NCBI RefSeq assembly: GCF_000785555.1
Contig: NZ_CP009129.1
Coordinates: 1,364,001 to 1,428,000, forward strand
DNA from: Planococcus sp. PAMC 21323
Lineage (GTDB): Bacteria > Bacillota > Bacilli > Bacillales_A > Planococcaceae
DNA length: 64,000 nucleotides
Direction of reading: 5' to 3'
Part shown: piece after piece, positions 53,924 through 63,627 of the stretch
Layout of the letters: every line of letters starts with the position of its first letter
How positions within the stretch are numbered: the stretch's first letter is position 1
Notes under the pieces: generated by a model
Told to the model about the DNA's origin: nothing
Databases searched by the model: none
What the model saw: only the letters and a program-made list of their open reading frames with translations
Program-made: the position numbers and the translations under genes

Positions 53924-55156
53924 TTGAATAAAAAGATTGTACTCGCATACTCAGGTGGATTAGATACATCGGTGGCCATCCCGTGGCTAAAAGAAGAAGG
54001 CTACGACGTTGTCGCTGTTTGCCTGGATATCGGGGAAGGAAAAGATCTAGATTTTATTAAACAAAAAGCGCTTCAAGTTGGAGCAGTTGAAAGTTATATG
54101 ATCGATGCAAGAGACGAATTTGCGGATGAATATGCATTAATCTCAATGCAAGCTCATACATTATACGAAGGTAAATATCCATTAGTATCTGCACTTTCTC
54201 GTCCGTTAATTTCGAAAAAACTAGTTGAAATCGCGGAAGCTACAGGATCAAGTGCAGTTGCTCACGGCTGTACAGGAAAAGGCAATGACCAAGTCCGTTT
54301 CGAAGTTTCAATCAAATCATTAAATCCAAATCTTGAAGTTGTCGCTCCAGTAAGACAATGGGGATGGTCGCGTGATGAAGAAATCGCTTATGCAAAATTG
54401 CATAATATTCCAATCCCGGTAAACTTGGATAGCCCGTTTTCAATTGATCAAAACTTATGGGGACGTGCTAACGAATGTGGCGTATTGGAAAACCCTTGGA
54501 CAACGCCACCAGAAGAAGCTTATGATATTACAAACTCTGTTGAAACGACACCGGATACAGCGGATATTGTTGAAATTGAATTTGTTAACGGTGTACCGAC
54601 TCAATTAAATGGCGTTTCGTACTCATTCTCTAAATTGATTTTGGAGTTAAATGAAATTGCTGGAAAACATGGTGTCGGAAGAATTGATCATATTGAAAAT
54701 CGTTTAGTCGGGATTAAATCTCGTGAAGTTTATGAAGCTCCAGCAGCAATGACGTTAATTGCTGCACATAAAGAGCTTGAAGATATTACATTGGTCAAAG
54801 AAATGGCACATTTCAAACCAGTCATCGAGAAGAAATTGACTGAGTTGATTTATGAAGGTTTATGGTTCTCTCCGCTACGTGTCGCGCTTGAAGCATTCTT
54901 AAAAGAAACGCAAGTTTACGTCAATGGAACAGTACGTGTGAAATTGTTTAAAGGTCATGCGATTATTGAAGGACGTAAGTCAGCAAATTCACTTTATAAC
55001 GAGCAATTGGCTACTTATTCAACAGATGACACTTTCAACCACGCGTCTGCAGTTGGCTTTATCGAACTATGGGGTCTTCCGACAGTGGTTAATGCAAAAG
55101 TCAATAAAAAAGAAGTAGCGGTTCCTGAAGACTTGAAAGAGAAGGTGAAAGCATGA
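53924..55156 (+). CDS. argG: Argininosuccinate synthase
   Basis: A 410-residue ATP-dependent ligase of citrulline and aspartate. PP-loop [17 protein letters not shown] at the N-terminus, [14 protein letters not shown] near 115-128, and [15 protein letters not shown]. The TTG at 53924 has TTGGAGG 7 bases upstream; the frame's ATG at 53864 lies in the promoter. Overlaps argH by 4 bases. Confidence 0.95.
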   Translation: MNKKIVLAYSGGLDTSVAIPWLKEEGYDVVAVCLDIGEGKDLDFIKQKALQVGAVESYMIDARDEFADEYALISMQAHTLYEGKYPLVSALSRPLISKKLVEIAEATGSSAVAHGCTGKGNDQVRFEVSIKSLNPNLEVVAPVRQWGWSRDEEIAYAKLHNIPIPVNLDSPFSIDQNLWGRANECGVLENPWTTPPEEAYDITNSVETTPDTADIVEIEFVNGVPTQLNGVSYSFSKLILELNEIAGKHGVGRIDHIENRLVGIKSREVYEAPAAMTLIAAHKELEDITLVKEMAHFKPVIEKKLTELIYEGLWFSPLRVALEAFLKETQVYVNGTVRVKLFKGHAIIEGRKSANSLYNEQLATYSTDDTFNHASAVGFIELWGLPTVVNAKVNKKEVAVPEDLKEKVKA

Positions 55157-56526
55157 CCAAACTGTGGGGCGGCCGTTTTCAAAAATCGGCCGAACAGTGG
55201 GTCGATGAATTTGGTGCTTCTATCTCTTATGACCAAAAGTTGGTAATGGAGGATCTGGAAGGCAGCACAGCACATGTGAAAATGCTGGCTGCTTGCCAGA
55301 TTCTTTCTAAAGAAGATGCGGATCTGATTTTATCCGGACTTGCAACGCTTAAACAAAAAGCGCAAGCTGGCGAATTGGAATATAGCGTATCAAATGAAGA
55401 CATCCACTTAAATTTAGAAAAACATTTAATCGATGAAATTGGTCCTGTTGGTGGTAAATTGCATACGGCAAGAAGCAGGAACGACCAAGTAGCAACCGAT
55501 ATGCATTTGTATTTAAAAAATCGTGTTGGAGAAATTATCGAAGCTGTTACGGCTTTCCAAGATGCAATTGTTACACAAGCAGAAGCGCATGTAGAAACGA
55601 TTGTCCCTGGCTATACACATCTTCAGCGTGCACAGCCAATCTCTTTTGGTCATCATTTGATGACGTATTTCTGGATGTTGCAGCGCGACAAAGAGCGGTT
55701 AACAGAATCGATGAAGCGCATCGATATTTCACCGCTCGGAGCGGGTGCGATGTCAGGTACAACTTTCCCGATTGACCGTGAAATGTCAGCAGAGCTTCTC
55801 GGTTTTTCAAGCGTTTATCAAAATAGTTTAGATGCTGTCAGTGATCGTGATTTTATTCTTGAATTTTTGAGTAATTCATCGATGTTGATGATGCATATGT
55901 CTCGTTTTGCCGAAGAAATTATTCTTTGGTCGAGCGAGGAGTTCCGTTTTATTGAATTAGATGATACGTTCTCTACAGGATCAAGTATCATGCCGCAGAA
56001 GAAAAATCCCGATATGGCGGAATTGATCCGTGGCAAAACTGGACGTGTTTATGGCAACCTTTTTGGTTTATTAACCACTTTAAAAGGTCTTCCTCTTGCT
56101 TATAATAAAGACATGCAAGAAGACAAAGAAGGTATGTTTGATACGGTTCACACGTTAATGGGTTCATTGCCAATTTTTGAAGGAATGATTCGTACCATGA
56201 CCGTTCGGACGGATTCTATGGAAAAAGCGGTGCATTCGGATTTCTCAAATGCTACAGAATTAGCGGATTATTTGGCTGCTAAAGGAATGCCATTCCGTGA
56301 AGCGCATGATGTAACAGGGAAATTAGTTTTTACATGTATCCAACGCGGTTACTTCTTGAAAGACTTGCCGCTCGCTGATCTTCAGCAAGCGAGTCTTCTT
56401 ATTGAGGAAGACATTTACAACACCTTAATGCCAAAAACAGCAGTAGAGCGTAGAAACTCACTGGGAGGCACAGGTTTTGAACAAGTACATCATCAATTGG
56501 GACTTGCCAAGCAACTTATCGGGTAA
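55153..56526 (+). CDS. argH: Argininosuccinate lyase
   Basis: A 457-residue fumarase-superfamily lyase releasing arginine and fumarate. KLWGGRFQ start, [35 protein letters not shown], catalytic [13 protein letters not shown] loop near 278-290. Last gene of argGH; ATGA junction with argG. Strong terminator downstream. Regulation expected through ArgR encoded at 21.7 kb. Confidence 0.96.
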   Translation: MTKLWGGRFQKSAEQWVDEFGASISYDQKLVMEDLEGSTAHVKMLAACQILSKEDADLILSGLATLKQKAQAGELEYSVSNEDIHLNLEKHLIDEIGPVGGKLHTARSRNDQVATDMHLYLKNRVGEIIEAVTAFQDAIVTQAEAHVETIVPGYTHLQRAQPISFGHHLMTYFWMLQRDKERLTESMKRIDISPLGAGAMSGTTFPIDREMSAELLGFSSVYQNSLDAVSDRDFILEFLSNSSMLMMHMSRFAEEIILWSSEEFRFIELDDTFSTGSSIMPQKKNPDMAELIRGKTGRVYGNLFGLLTTLKGLPLAYNKDMQEDKEGMFDTVHTLMGSLPIFEGMIRTMTVRTDSMEKAVHSDFSNATELADYLAAKGMPFREAHDVTGKLVFTCIQRGYFLKDLPLADLQQASLLIEEDIYNTLMPKTAVERRNSLGGTGFEQVHHQLGLAKQLIG

Positions 56527-56575
56527 TAAGTCCATTCCCTATAAAGCCGTCAGCGATTGGTACTCGCGAGCGGTT

Positions 56576-56620
56576 AAAAAGCCGATTTTCCTCTTCCCCT
56601 ATGGAAAATCGGCTTTTTTT
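56576..56620 (+). terminator. argGH terminator
   Basis: 16-bp stem AAAAAGCCGATTTTCC / GGAAAATCGGCTTTTT, then T-run. Confidence 0.92.
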
Positions 56621-56807
56621 GTGTTTTAGCGTAATTTTTAGAGAAATCTCACTGAAGAAAAACTGAATTCAGGCTTATTTCATAAATCGGAGCAATGTCT
56701 TTCCGAACGTTCACAAAATTTGCTAAAATAATAAAGCTTATAAAAAATTTAACAACACATTAAAGTAATCAACTAGAAAATATGAACCGGCAAGGGGAAA
56801 GATAATA

Positions 56808-58562
56808 ATGCGTATATTTTGGGAGTTGGGCTGGTTTTTTAAAGAACGTAAAAAGCAATACATTTTAGGAGTTCTGTTATTAATGGTGGTGGCATTTTTA
56901 GGTATTTTACCACCGCGCATTATTGGATTTATCGTTGATCGCATTAGCCAAGGAACGTTAACATCTGAATACTTACTCAAATGGTTAAGTATTTTAGCAG
57001 CTTCTGCTTTTGCTATGTATGTTCTACGCTATACGTGGAGGTTGCAAATATTTGGATCTTCGATTTTATTGGCTAGAAATTTACGTCAACAACTGTTTCG
57101 TCATTTTACACAAATGTCTCCAGCCTTTTATCAAAAACGTCGTGTGGGCGACTTGATGGCACATGCGACTAATGATTTGCAGGCAGTACAGCAAACAGCT
57201 GGTGCAGGAGTATTAACACTTGTCGATTCCATTGCAACGGGTGGCTTTGTTATTGCGGCTATGGCCATTACAATTGATTGGAAATTGACGTTAATTGTCT
57301 TGTTGCCAATGCCCTTGATGGCTTATTTAACCAATTACTATGGAAAACTAATGCACGAGCGTTTTCACGGTGCGCAACAAGCTTTCTCAGGGCTCAATGA
57401 TAAAACGCAAGAAAGTATATCTGGCATGAAAGTCATCAAAACATTTGGACAAGAGCAGCAAGATATTGATGATTTTAAAAATTTATCAGCGCGTGTTGTG
57501 GATGAAAATATTCGTGTAGCGCGTGTCGACTCTTTATTTGATCCTACGATTTCCGCTATTATCGGTGTTTGTTATTTTCTAACGATCGGCTTTGGTTCTT
57601 ATTTTGTGACACAGGGCGATATGACAATTGGTGATTTAGTCGCTTTTACTGCGTATCTGGGTTTGTTGGTTTGGCCGATGTTAGCATTTGGTTGGCTTTT
57701 CAATATAGTAGAACGAGGCAGAGCTTCTTATGATCGCATCCGTCAGTTACTCGCAGAGCCAATTGAAATTGATGATCGTGAAAATGCCATTGATGAAGAC
57801 CCAACAGGTGATGTCGTTTTTTCTTTAGAACAATTTAAATTTACTGGCGATGACCGAGCTGCGCTTCGAAACATCTACTTTACAGTGAAACAAGGAGAAA
57901 CACTTGGGATTGTTGGCAAAACTGGTTCTGGAAAATCAGCTATTCTACGATTATTATTACGTGAGTTTGACGATTATAAAGGTTCTATCTTATTTGGAAA
58001 TTATTCGATTGATGCTTATAAAAAGCAGCGTCTTAGACAAGCTATTGGTTATGTTCCACAAGACCATTTCTTGTTTTCAACTAGCATTGCTGGGAATATC
58101 GCATTTGCACGCCCTGACGCGATACTTAAGGAAGTTGAGAATGCAGCGAGGTTAGCACATATACACGAAGATATTGAAAACTTCACAGAAGGATATAGTA
58201 CCGTAGTTGGAGAACGCGGTGTATCTTTATCAGGTGGTCAAAAACAACGGATCTCAATTGCTCGTGCATTAATGACAGAACCTGAGTTGCTTATACTAGA
58301 TGATTCTTTATCAGCAGTAGATGCTAAAACAGAAGAATCTATTTTAAAATCATTAAAAGCTACGCGAGTAGATAAAACGACCATTATTACATCGCACCGA
58401 TTAAGTGCAATTCAGCATGCGCATCAAATTTTAGTGATGGATAAAGGTACGATTAAAGAGATAGGTTCGCATGATGAATTGATGAAGAAAAAAGAAACTT
58501 ATTATGAAATGTATGAGCTGCAGCAATTAGAAGCGCTCGTCGAACAAGGAGGCGAGTCATAA
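56808..58562 (+). CDS. yheI: Heterodimeric ABC exporter subunit, YheI/BmrC-like
   Basis: A 584-residue half transporter: six membrane helices in about residues 15-310, then an ATPase domain with Walker A GKTGSGKS near 370, signature LSGGQKQ and Walker B LLILDDS. The residue after the Walker B Asp is Asp rather than the catalytic Glu, as in the degenerate-site subunit BmrC. ATG 56808 behind AAGGGGAAAG. Couples to the next gene through a TAATG junction. Multidrug export is the known role of the pair; the substrate here is unknown. Confidence 0.88.
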   Translation: MRIFWELGWFFKERKKQYILGVLLLMVVAFLGILPPRIIGFIVDRISQGTLTSEYLLKWLSILAASAFAMYVLRYTWRLQIFGSSILLARNLRQQLFRHFTQMSPAFYQKRRVGDLMAHATNDLQAVQQTAGAGVLTLVDSIATGGFVIAAMAITIDWKLTLIVLLPMPLMAYLTNYYGKLMHERFHGAQQAFSGLNDKTQESISGMKVIKTFGQEQQDIDDFKNLSARVVDENIRVARVDSLFDPTISAIIGVCYFLTIGFGSYFVTQGDMTIGDLVAFTAYLGLLVWPMLAFGWLFNIVERGRASYDRIRQLLAEPIEIDDRENAIDEDPTGDVVFSLEQFKFTGDDRAALRNIYFTVKQGETLGIVGKTGSGKSAILRLLLREFDDYKGSILFGNYSIDAYKKQRLRQAIGYVPQDHFLFSTSIAGNIAFARPDAILKEVENAARLAHIHEDIENFTEGYSTVVGERGVSLSGGQKQRISIARALMTEPELLILDDSLSAVDAKTEESILKSLKATRVDKTTIITSHRLSAIQHAHQILVMDKGTIKEIGSHDELMKKKETYYEMYELQQLEALVEQGGES

Positions 58563-60346
58563 TGCTGATTAAAGAAACTGAAAAAAAGCAGGAATTGACT
58601 GGACGAGACCAATGGATCGTCTTTAAGCGTCTGTTAAAATATTTGTTGCCTCATAAAAAAATGTTATTGCTAGCAATGGGTCTATTATTACTAACGGTTC
58701 TAGGTGATGTGCTCGGACCTTATTTGATCAAAGTGTTTATTGATGAATATTTAACACAAGGTAATTTTCCGACAGGTCCTGTAGTTGGTTTAGCATTAGG
58801 TTATTTATTTATCCAAACATCCAATGTGATTATTAGTTATTTTCAGCTATTAAAATTTCAAGAAGCGGCTTTAAAAATCATCCAGCAATTACGAATTGAT
58901 GTATTCGCTAAAGTTCACGGGCTAGGCATGCGTTATTTTGATAAAACTCCTGCTGGGGGCATCGTGTCACGTGTTACCAATGACACCGAGGCAATTAAAG
59001 AAATGTTTGTTACAGTATTAATTGGTTTTATTCAAAGTGCTTTTTTAGTTGTAGGTGTTTATATTGCAATGTTTTTACTAAACGCCCAATTAGCTTTCTT
59101 TTCACTGGTGTTATTGCCAACATTAGGATGGATTATCTATCTATACCGTAAATACAGCTCGGTATTTTACCAAGATTTACGTGAGCGACTAGGGCAATTA
59201 AATGCTAAGTTATCGGAATCTGTACAAGGCATGGGTATGATTCAAGCATTTGGTCAAGAAAATCGTTTGAAGGATGAGTTTAATGCGATTAATGATAGAC
59301 ATTTTCAAGCAGCTAAACGCAATATAAAAGTAGATGCATTATTATTGCGTCCAGCTGTAAACTTAGTTTATACCATGGCAATTATACTTATAATGAGCTA
59401 TTTCGGAGTTTCATCCTTTTCTAACACCATTGAAGTTGGTGTGATTTATGCATTTGTAACGTATATTGACCGATTTTTTGAACCAATCAATCAAGTAATG
59501 CAAAGGTTGTCGATTTTCCAACAAGCCATTGTTGCAGCATCACGTGTCTTTTTATTGCTTGATGAACAAGAAAAAATACCTGCTCAACTAGGAACATCTG
59601 CAAAGATTAACGAAGGTAAAATTGAATTTCGGAATGTGAGTTTTTCTTACGACGGACAAACCGACGTTTTAAAAAATATCTCTTTCACGGCAATGCCTGG
59701 TCAAACAGTAGCATTAGTTGGTCATACAGGTAGTGGTAAAAGCTCAATCATCAATCTACTCATGCGCTTTTACGAATTTGAAAAAGGTGAGATATTGATT
59801 GATGGCGTATCTTTAAAAGATTATGAAACCGCTGAATTGCGTCAAAAATTAGGGTTAGTATTGCAGGATCCTTTCTTGTTTTATGGAACAATTGCAAGTA
59901 ATATTCGGCTTTATGATCAATCGATTACGGATTCGGACGTTCGTAAAGCGGCTAAATTTGTTCAAGCTGACCGCTTTATCGAAGAATTACCAAATACGTA
60001 TCAACAAAAAGTGACCGAGAGGGGCTCGACATTTTCAAGCGGACAACGTCAATTAGTCGCATTTGCTAGAACAATTGCAACTGACCCGAAAATTTTGGTG
60101 CTTGATGAAGCCACCGCAAATATTGATACCGAAACAGAAATGGCAATTCAAGAAAGTCTAGAACGCATGCGTCTTGGTCGAACAACGATCGCCATTGCCC
60201 ATAGACTTAGTACGATTCAAGATGCAGAACTGATACTTGTATTGCGACAAGGGGAAATTGTTGAGCGAGGAACACATCAACAATTGCTGCAACAGCGAGG
60301 TTTATATCATAAAATGTATTTATTGCAAAACGGCATAGTAGAGTAG
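58562..60346 (+). CDS. yheH: Heterodimeric ABC exporter subunit, YheH/BmrD-like
   Basis: A 594-residue half transporter, partner of the preceding gene. Six membrane helices (about 30-325), then Walker A GHTGSGKSS, signature FSSGQRQ (variant of LSGGQ) and Walker B ILVLDEATA with the catalytic Glu, H-loop IAHRLST. Together the two give one competent and one degenerate ATP site, as in BmrCD. B. subtilis YheH is longer (about 670 residues), so the N-terminus is shorter here. Terminator follows. Confidence 0.88.
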   Translation: MLIKETEKKQELTGRDQWIVFKRLLKYLLPHKKMLLLAMGLLLLTVLGDVLGPYLIKVFIDEYLTQGNFPTGPVVGLALGYLFIQTSNVIISYFQLLKFQEAALKIIQQLRIDVFAKVHGLGMRYFDKTPAGGIVSRVTNDTEAIKEMFVTVLIGFIQSAFLVVGVYIAMFLLNAQLAFFSLVLLPTLGWIIYLYRKYSSVFYQDLRERLGQLNAKLSESVQGMGMIQAFGQENRLKDEFNAINDRHFQAAKRNIKVDALLLRPAVNLVYTMAIILIMSYFGVSSFSNTIEVGVIYAFVTYIDRFFEPINQVMQRLSIFQQAIVAASRVFLLLDEQEKIPAQLGTSAKINEGKIEFRNVSFSYDGQTDVLKNISFTAMPGQTVALVGHTGSGKSSIINLLMRFYEFEKGEILIDGVSLKDYETAELRQKLGLVLQDPFLFYGTIASNIRLYDQSITDSDVRKAAKFVQADRFIEELPNTYQQKVTERGSTFSSGQRQLVAFARTIATDPKILVLDEATANIDTETEMAIQESLERMRLGRTTIAIAHRLSTIQDAELILVLRQGEIVERGTHQQLLQQRGLYHKMYLLQNGIVE

Positions 60347-60358
60347 ATACAAGCTTTT

Positions 60359-60403
60359 AAAACTGTAGTCAATTCGATCAATTCGATGTGACTACAGTTT
60401 TTT
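60359..60403 (+). terminator. ABC exporter terminator
   Basis: Stem AAAACTGTAGTCA / TGACTACAGTTTT (60359-60371 and 60389-60401) with TTTT. Confidence 0.9.
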
Positions 60404-60489
60404 AGTGGGGTAAAATTGCTCTTAGTAGCGCAATGATTAGTATTCCTTCGCAAATTTGTCATAAATAAAGAGATAAAGTTTGTTTTAAA

Positions 60490-60515
60490 CTTACAATGTA
60501 GTAAATTACAAAAGG
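60490..60515. other. 26-bp motif shared with the glpQ upstream region
   Basis: Begins CTTACAATGTA, contains TGTA-N6-TACA and AAGG, and matches 25122-25147 at 22 of 26 positions; TTTACAACAAAAA follows at both. It lies 167 bases before ccdA. Nothing else recognisable is seen in 60404-60681. Confidence 0.45.
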
Positions 60516-60681
60516 ATTTATTGTGAAAAACCAAGTACGTTTACAACAAAAATTCAACAAGTAAGATTAGTGTCCAATAAGTGAGTTGCTATATTTGTCC
60601 ACAAAGATTTCACAGGCGTAAGAGCAGTGTTTAGGTGGATTATTTGTTAAGATGAAAAGAACACAGGAAGGAGAATTACCA

Positions 60682-61392
60682 GTGACATCTGATATTAATT
60701 TATTCTTAGCTTTTGGCGCAGGCTTTTTGAGTTTTATTTCTCCATGTACATTGCCTTTGTATCCTGCATTTTTATCTTATATCACAGGCATGACGATGGA
60801 TGAAATTAAAAATGATAAAAAAGTTATGCAACGCAGAGGTATGTTTCATACGTTATTTTTCTTGTTAGGTTTTTCAACGATTTTCATAGCACTTGGTTTT
60901 AGTACATCGTTCTTTTATGAATGGTTTATCCGTTATGATGAATTGATTCGTCAAGTTGGCGCCATTTTTATTGTGTTATTTGGGCTTATGATTATTGGTG
61001 TTTTCTCACCAAAATTCCTTATGCAAGATCGCAAATTTTCATTTAAAAATCGTCCATCAGGATTTCTTGGGACATTCGTAATTGGACTGGCTTTTGCAGC
61101 TGGTTGGACACCATGTACGGGACCGATAACAGCAGCTATTTATGCACTTGCTGCGACTAATCCTGGGTCAGGTGTTTGGTATATGATAGCTTATGTACTA
61201 GGATTTGCAATTCCATTCTTTGTCTTGTCATTCTTTGTAACACGTATGGGCTGGTTGCGTAAACACAATCAAAAGATCATGAAAGTTGGCGGATATGTTA
61301 TGATTGCTATCGGGATCTTACTATTCTTTGATGGTCTAACGTATTTAATCCGTGTTTTGAGTCCATTCTTTGGTGATTTCCAAGGATTTTAA
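60682..61392 (+). CDS. ccdA: Cytochrome c biogenesis protein CcdA
   Basis: A 236-residue membrane protein with six helices that passes electrons from cytosolic thioredoxin to the outside. The two redox cysteines are in SPCTLPLYP (about residue 22) and GWTPCTGPI (about 150). GTG 60682 has GGAAGGAG 8 bases upstream and is preferred over ATG 60652. Followed by a thioredoxin-like gene and ccdC. Confidence 0.93.
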   Translation: MTSDINLFLAFGAGFLSFISPCTLPLYPAFLSYITGMTMDEIKNDKKVMQRRGMFHTLFFLLGFSTIFIALGFSTSFFYEWFIRYDELIRQVGAIFIVLFGLMIIGVFSPKFLMQDRKFSFKNRPSGFLGTFVIGLAFAAGWTPCTGPITAAIYALAATNPGSGVWYMIAYVLGFAIPFFVLSFFVTRMGWLRKHNQKIMKVGGYVMIAIGILLFFDGLTYLIRVLSPFFGDFQGF

Positions 61393-61416
61393 ATTGATAA
61401 TAAGTAGGTGGAAAAG

Positions 61417-61740
61417 ATGGAATCTATTGCTAAAATAGAAGAATTTCAGTCTGCAGCTGACTCGAAAAAGTCTTTTTTACTTTTTGTGAAAACAGACAAT
61501 TGCTCAGTTTGTGAAGGGTTACGCCCTCAGGTTGAAGCGTTAGAAGACGACTACAAACTTCCTTTTTATTTAGTCAACGCTGCAAAAGTGCCAGAACTGG
61601 CAGGGCAATTGATGCTATTTACAGCACCGGTTGTTATTTTGTATCGACATGGTAAAGAAGTTCAACGTTTCGCACGATTCGTTCCAATGGAAGAACTACG
61701 ACGTAGATTAGATGAGTTAGAGGCGAATTTAGATGCTTGA
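61417..61740 (+). CDS. Thioredoxin-like protein
   Basis: A 107-residue thioredoxin-fold protein with CSVC redox motif in KTDNCSVCEGLRP (about residues 28-31) and the cis-Pro region TAPVVILY. No signal peptide, so cytosolic, where it could supply electrons to CcdA. In B. subtilis the equivalent place between ccdA and ccdC holds a response-regulator-like gene (yneI); here a thioredoxin takes it. ATG 61417 follows AGGTGG. Overlaps ccdC by 8 bases. Confidence 0.85.
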   Translation: MESIAKIEEFQSAADSKKSFLLFVKTDNCSVCEGLRPQVEALEDDYKLPFYLVNAAKVPELAGQLMLFTAPVVILYRHGKEVQRFARFVPMEELRRRLDELEANLDA

Positions 61741-62233
61741 TCAAATTCCGACAGAAGTCTATTTAATCGTTACAACGGCTGGTGCATTTTTAATGGGATT
61801 GATTGCAATGGTTGTCCGCTCGAAAGCAGCTAAAAAGCCTGCATCCGTTAAAAAAATTATTTTACCTCCATTTTTTATGTCTACTGGTGCTTTTATGTTT
61901 ATTTTTCCTTTTTTTCGAGTAGCACCTATGCAAATTTTAGAGGCACTGGCCGTCGGTATTGTTTTTTCGACTATACTGATATGGACTTCGAAATTTGAAG
62001 TTCGCGATGGTGATATTTACTTAAAAAAATCGAAAGCTTTTGTCTTTATTTTATTCGGTTTGTTATTAGTTCGTGTAATTGGGAAAGTCGTCTTGAGTTC
62101 AAGTATTGATATTGGTGAACTAGGCGGCATGTTCTGGATATTGGCGTTCGGCATGCTTTGGCCGTGGCGAATTTCAATGCTTTGGCAATATAAAAAAATC
62201 GAAAAAAAAATGAAAAGCGCTATTCCCATTTAA
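61733..62233 (+). CDS. ccdC: CcdC family membrane protein (YneJ)
   Basis: A 166-residue protein with about five membrane helices (e.g. VYLIVTTAGAFLMGLIAMVV and FVFILFGLLLVRVIG). CcdC is encoded beside CcdA in Bacillus but is not essential for cytochrome c maturation there. ATG 61733 lies inside the preceding gene. Its stop is inside a bidirectional terminator. Confidence 0.88.
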   Translation: MLDQIPTEVYLIVTTAGAFLMGLIAMVVRSKAAKKPASVKKIILPPFFMSTGAFMFIFPFFRVAPMQILEALAVGIVFSTILIWTSKFEVRDGDIYLKKSKAFVFILFGLLLVRVIGKVVLSSSIDIGELGGMFWILAFGMLWPWRISMLWQYKKIEKKMKSAIPI

Positions 62234-62248
62234 GGGAGTAGCGCTTTT
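62213..62248. terminator. Bidirectional terminator between ccdC and yneK
   Basis: AAAAGCGCTATTCCC / GGGAGTAGCGCTTTT (62213-62227 and 62234-62248, one G-U), A-rich and T-rich flanks. Confidence 0.88.
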
Positions 62249-62681
62249 ATCGTTCAAAATATTGTTCGTATGGAGTGACATCGATTTTCATCTCTGCCAA
62301 TTTTTTTCGTAAAAACTTATGATCCCGTTTAGGAGTAGCTAAAATATAGCCGCGAATAATGTGTTCAAGCTTCATTTTCTTTACTTTTTCTTCAAGTAAT
62401 ACTTGACCAATTCTACCAGCAATTTTTTGTTTAGCTACAGGTCGGAATAAATCTGGGACAGGTTGAACCAATTCGTTCAACATTGCTTTTTCTTTATCGC
62501 CCCATAAATGAATGGTTTTATCTACGTAATATTCTTCCCAGTTCAAATCTGAAAGGCCGTCCTCTTTTGGCATGGACTTCAGAAACTTTCTGAACATAAA
62601 ATATCCACCGATGGCAAAAAGCCCTACTAATACGACTACCCAAAATAGGATAAACACTAAAAACCAGCCATTCAGTTCCAT
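62247..62681 (-). CDS. yneK: DUF2621 membrane-anchored protein (YneK)
   Basis: A 144-residue protein with one N-terminal membrane helix (about 5-30) and a soluble basic/helical domain. Matches the YneK/DUF2621 layout, and neighbours ccdC as in B. subtilis. ATG 62681 behind GAGGTG. Function unknown. Confidence 0.85.
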   Translation of the reverse strand: MELNGWFLVFILFWVVVLVGLFAIGGYFMFRKFLKSMPKEDGLSDLNWEEYYVDKTIHLWGDKEKAMLNELVQPVPDLFRPVAKQKIAGRIGQVLLEEKVKKMKLEHIIRGYILATPKRDHKFLRKKLAEMKIDVTPYEQYFER

Positions 62682-62801
62682 ATTGTTTCACCTCGTCTTT
62701 TCCATTACTTCTATTATAGAAGGGTTTGAAAAGAAATTCATTAAAAATGTATCTCTTTTTTCTAACTGTGTCTATATAGCGAATGAAAGGAGGTGGTAAA
62801 C

Positions 62802-63020
62802 ATGGCCTTTAGCGATTTTAAGAACGCAAGCATTCGTTGCACGTACGACAATGGATTAGATGCAAACGGTAAAACGAAAAGAAAGTTTAAATCGTATCAC
62901 AATGTAAAAGAAACAGCAGCGGCAGAAGGTATTTTCGAAACAGCAGCTATTTTAACAAATTTCGGATCCAAAACATTATTGGATGTTGAAAAACAATCTG
63001 CAGTCACAATTTATCAATAA
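62802..63020 (+). CDS. DUF1659 family protein
   Basis: A 72-residue soluble protein with SIRCTYDNGLDANGKTKRKFKSYHNVKETA, the DUF1659 pattern. AAAGGAGGTGG sits just upstream of ATG 62802 (GTG 62793 lies within that site). Function unknown. First gene of a three-gene cassette with DUF2922 and YvrJ. Confidence 0.85.
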   Translation: MAFSDFKNASIRCTYDNGLDANGKTKRKFKSYHNVKETAAAEGIFETAAILTNFGSKTLLDVEKQSAVTIYQ

Positions 63021-63043
63021 TTAATATGAAGGGGGAATAGAGA

Positions 63044-63259
63044 ATGGCTAAAACTTTAGAGTTAATCTTCACAACGACTGCAGGAAAAGATGTCACGTTA
63101 TCAGTAGATGAGCCACGTGCTGATGTGACAGATGCCGAATTGATTGCAGGTATGCAAGCAATTATCACGCATAATGTGTTTGAAGTAGAAGGTTCACCAC
63201 TTGGCACTGTTAAAGGCGCACGAGTTGTCGAACGAAATATTGTGGAGTACCAAGTATAA
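63044..63259 (+). CDS. DUF2922 family protein
   Basis: A 71-residue protein with the DUF2922 pattern KTLELIFTTTAGKDVTLSVDEPRADVT and a C-terminal VKGARVVERN. ATG 63044 behind AAGGGGGAA. Paired with DUF1659 as in many Bacillales; no function known. Terminator follows. Confidence 0.88.
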   Translation: MAKTLELIFTTTAGKDVTLSVDEPRADVTDAELIAGMQAIITHNVFEVEGSPLGTVKGARVVERNIVEYQV

Positions 63260-63264
63260 GTTAG

Positions 63265-63293
63265 AAGCTCTCCTGATTCGGGAGAGCTTTTTT
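63265..63293 (+). terminator. Terminator after DUF2922
   Basis: AAGCTCTCC / GGAGAGCTT stem (63265-63273 and 63281-63289) with T-run. Confidence 0.88.
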
Positions 63294-63404
63294 CGATAGA
63301 GAACTATGAGGCTAAAAGTCTTACGGCACATGTCGGAGATAAACGGCTGCTTTAGCTTCTTTTATTGAGTAGCTTCAGATTTTTTAGTAACGGAGGTGAG
63401 ATTT

Positions 63405-63533
63405 ATGGCTGAGTGGATGCAATGGGTTCAGGAGCTCGGATTTCCTATATTTGTGTCATTTTATTTGATGCACCGTGTGGAGACGAAACTGGTCGCCATT
63501 CATGAAGCACTACTTACATTGAAATTATCTTAA
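63405..63533 (+). CDS. YvrJ family small protein
   Basis: A 42-residue peptide with ELGFPIFVSFYLMHRVETKL, the YvrJ signature: a hydrophobic segment followed by a charged helix. CGGAGGTGAG upstream of ATG 63405. It is the usual third member of the DUF1659-DUF2922-YvrJ group, though a terminator separates it from the first two. Too short for many gene callers. Function unknown. Confidence 0.85.
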   Translation: MAEWMQWVQELGFPIFVSFYLMHRVETKLVAIHEALLTLKLS

Positions 63534-63627
63534 CTTCACAAAATCGTGACAATGGTGGTATTCCATGTATTGTACTGATTCTACACTTTCGCTATGATTA
63601 AAGAGATAGAAGAGTGGAGGCAATATT

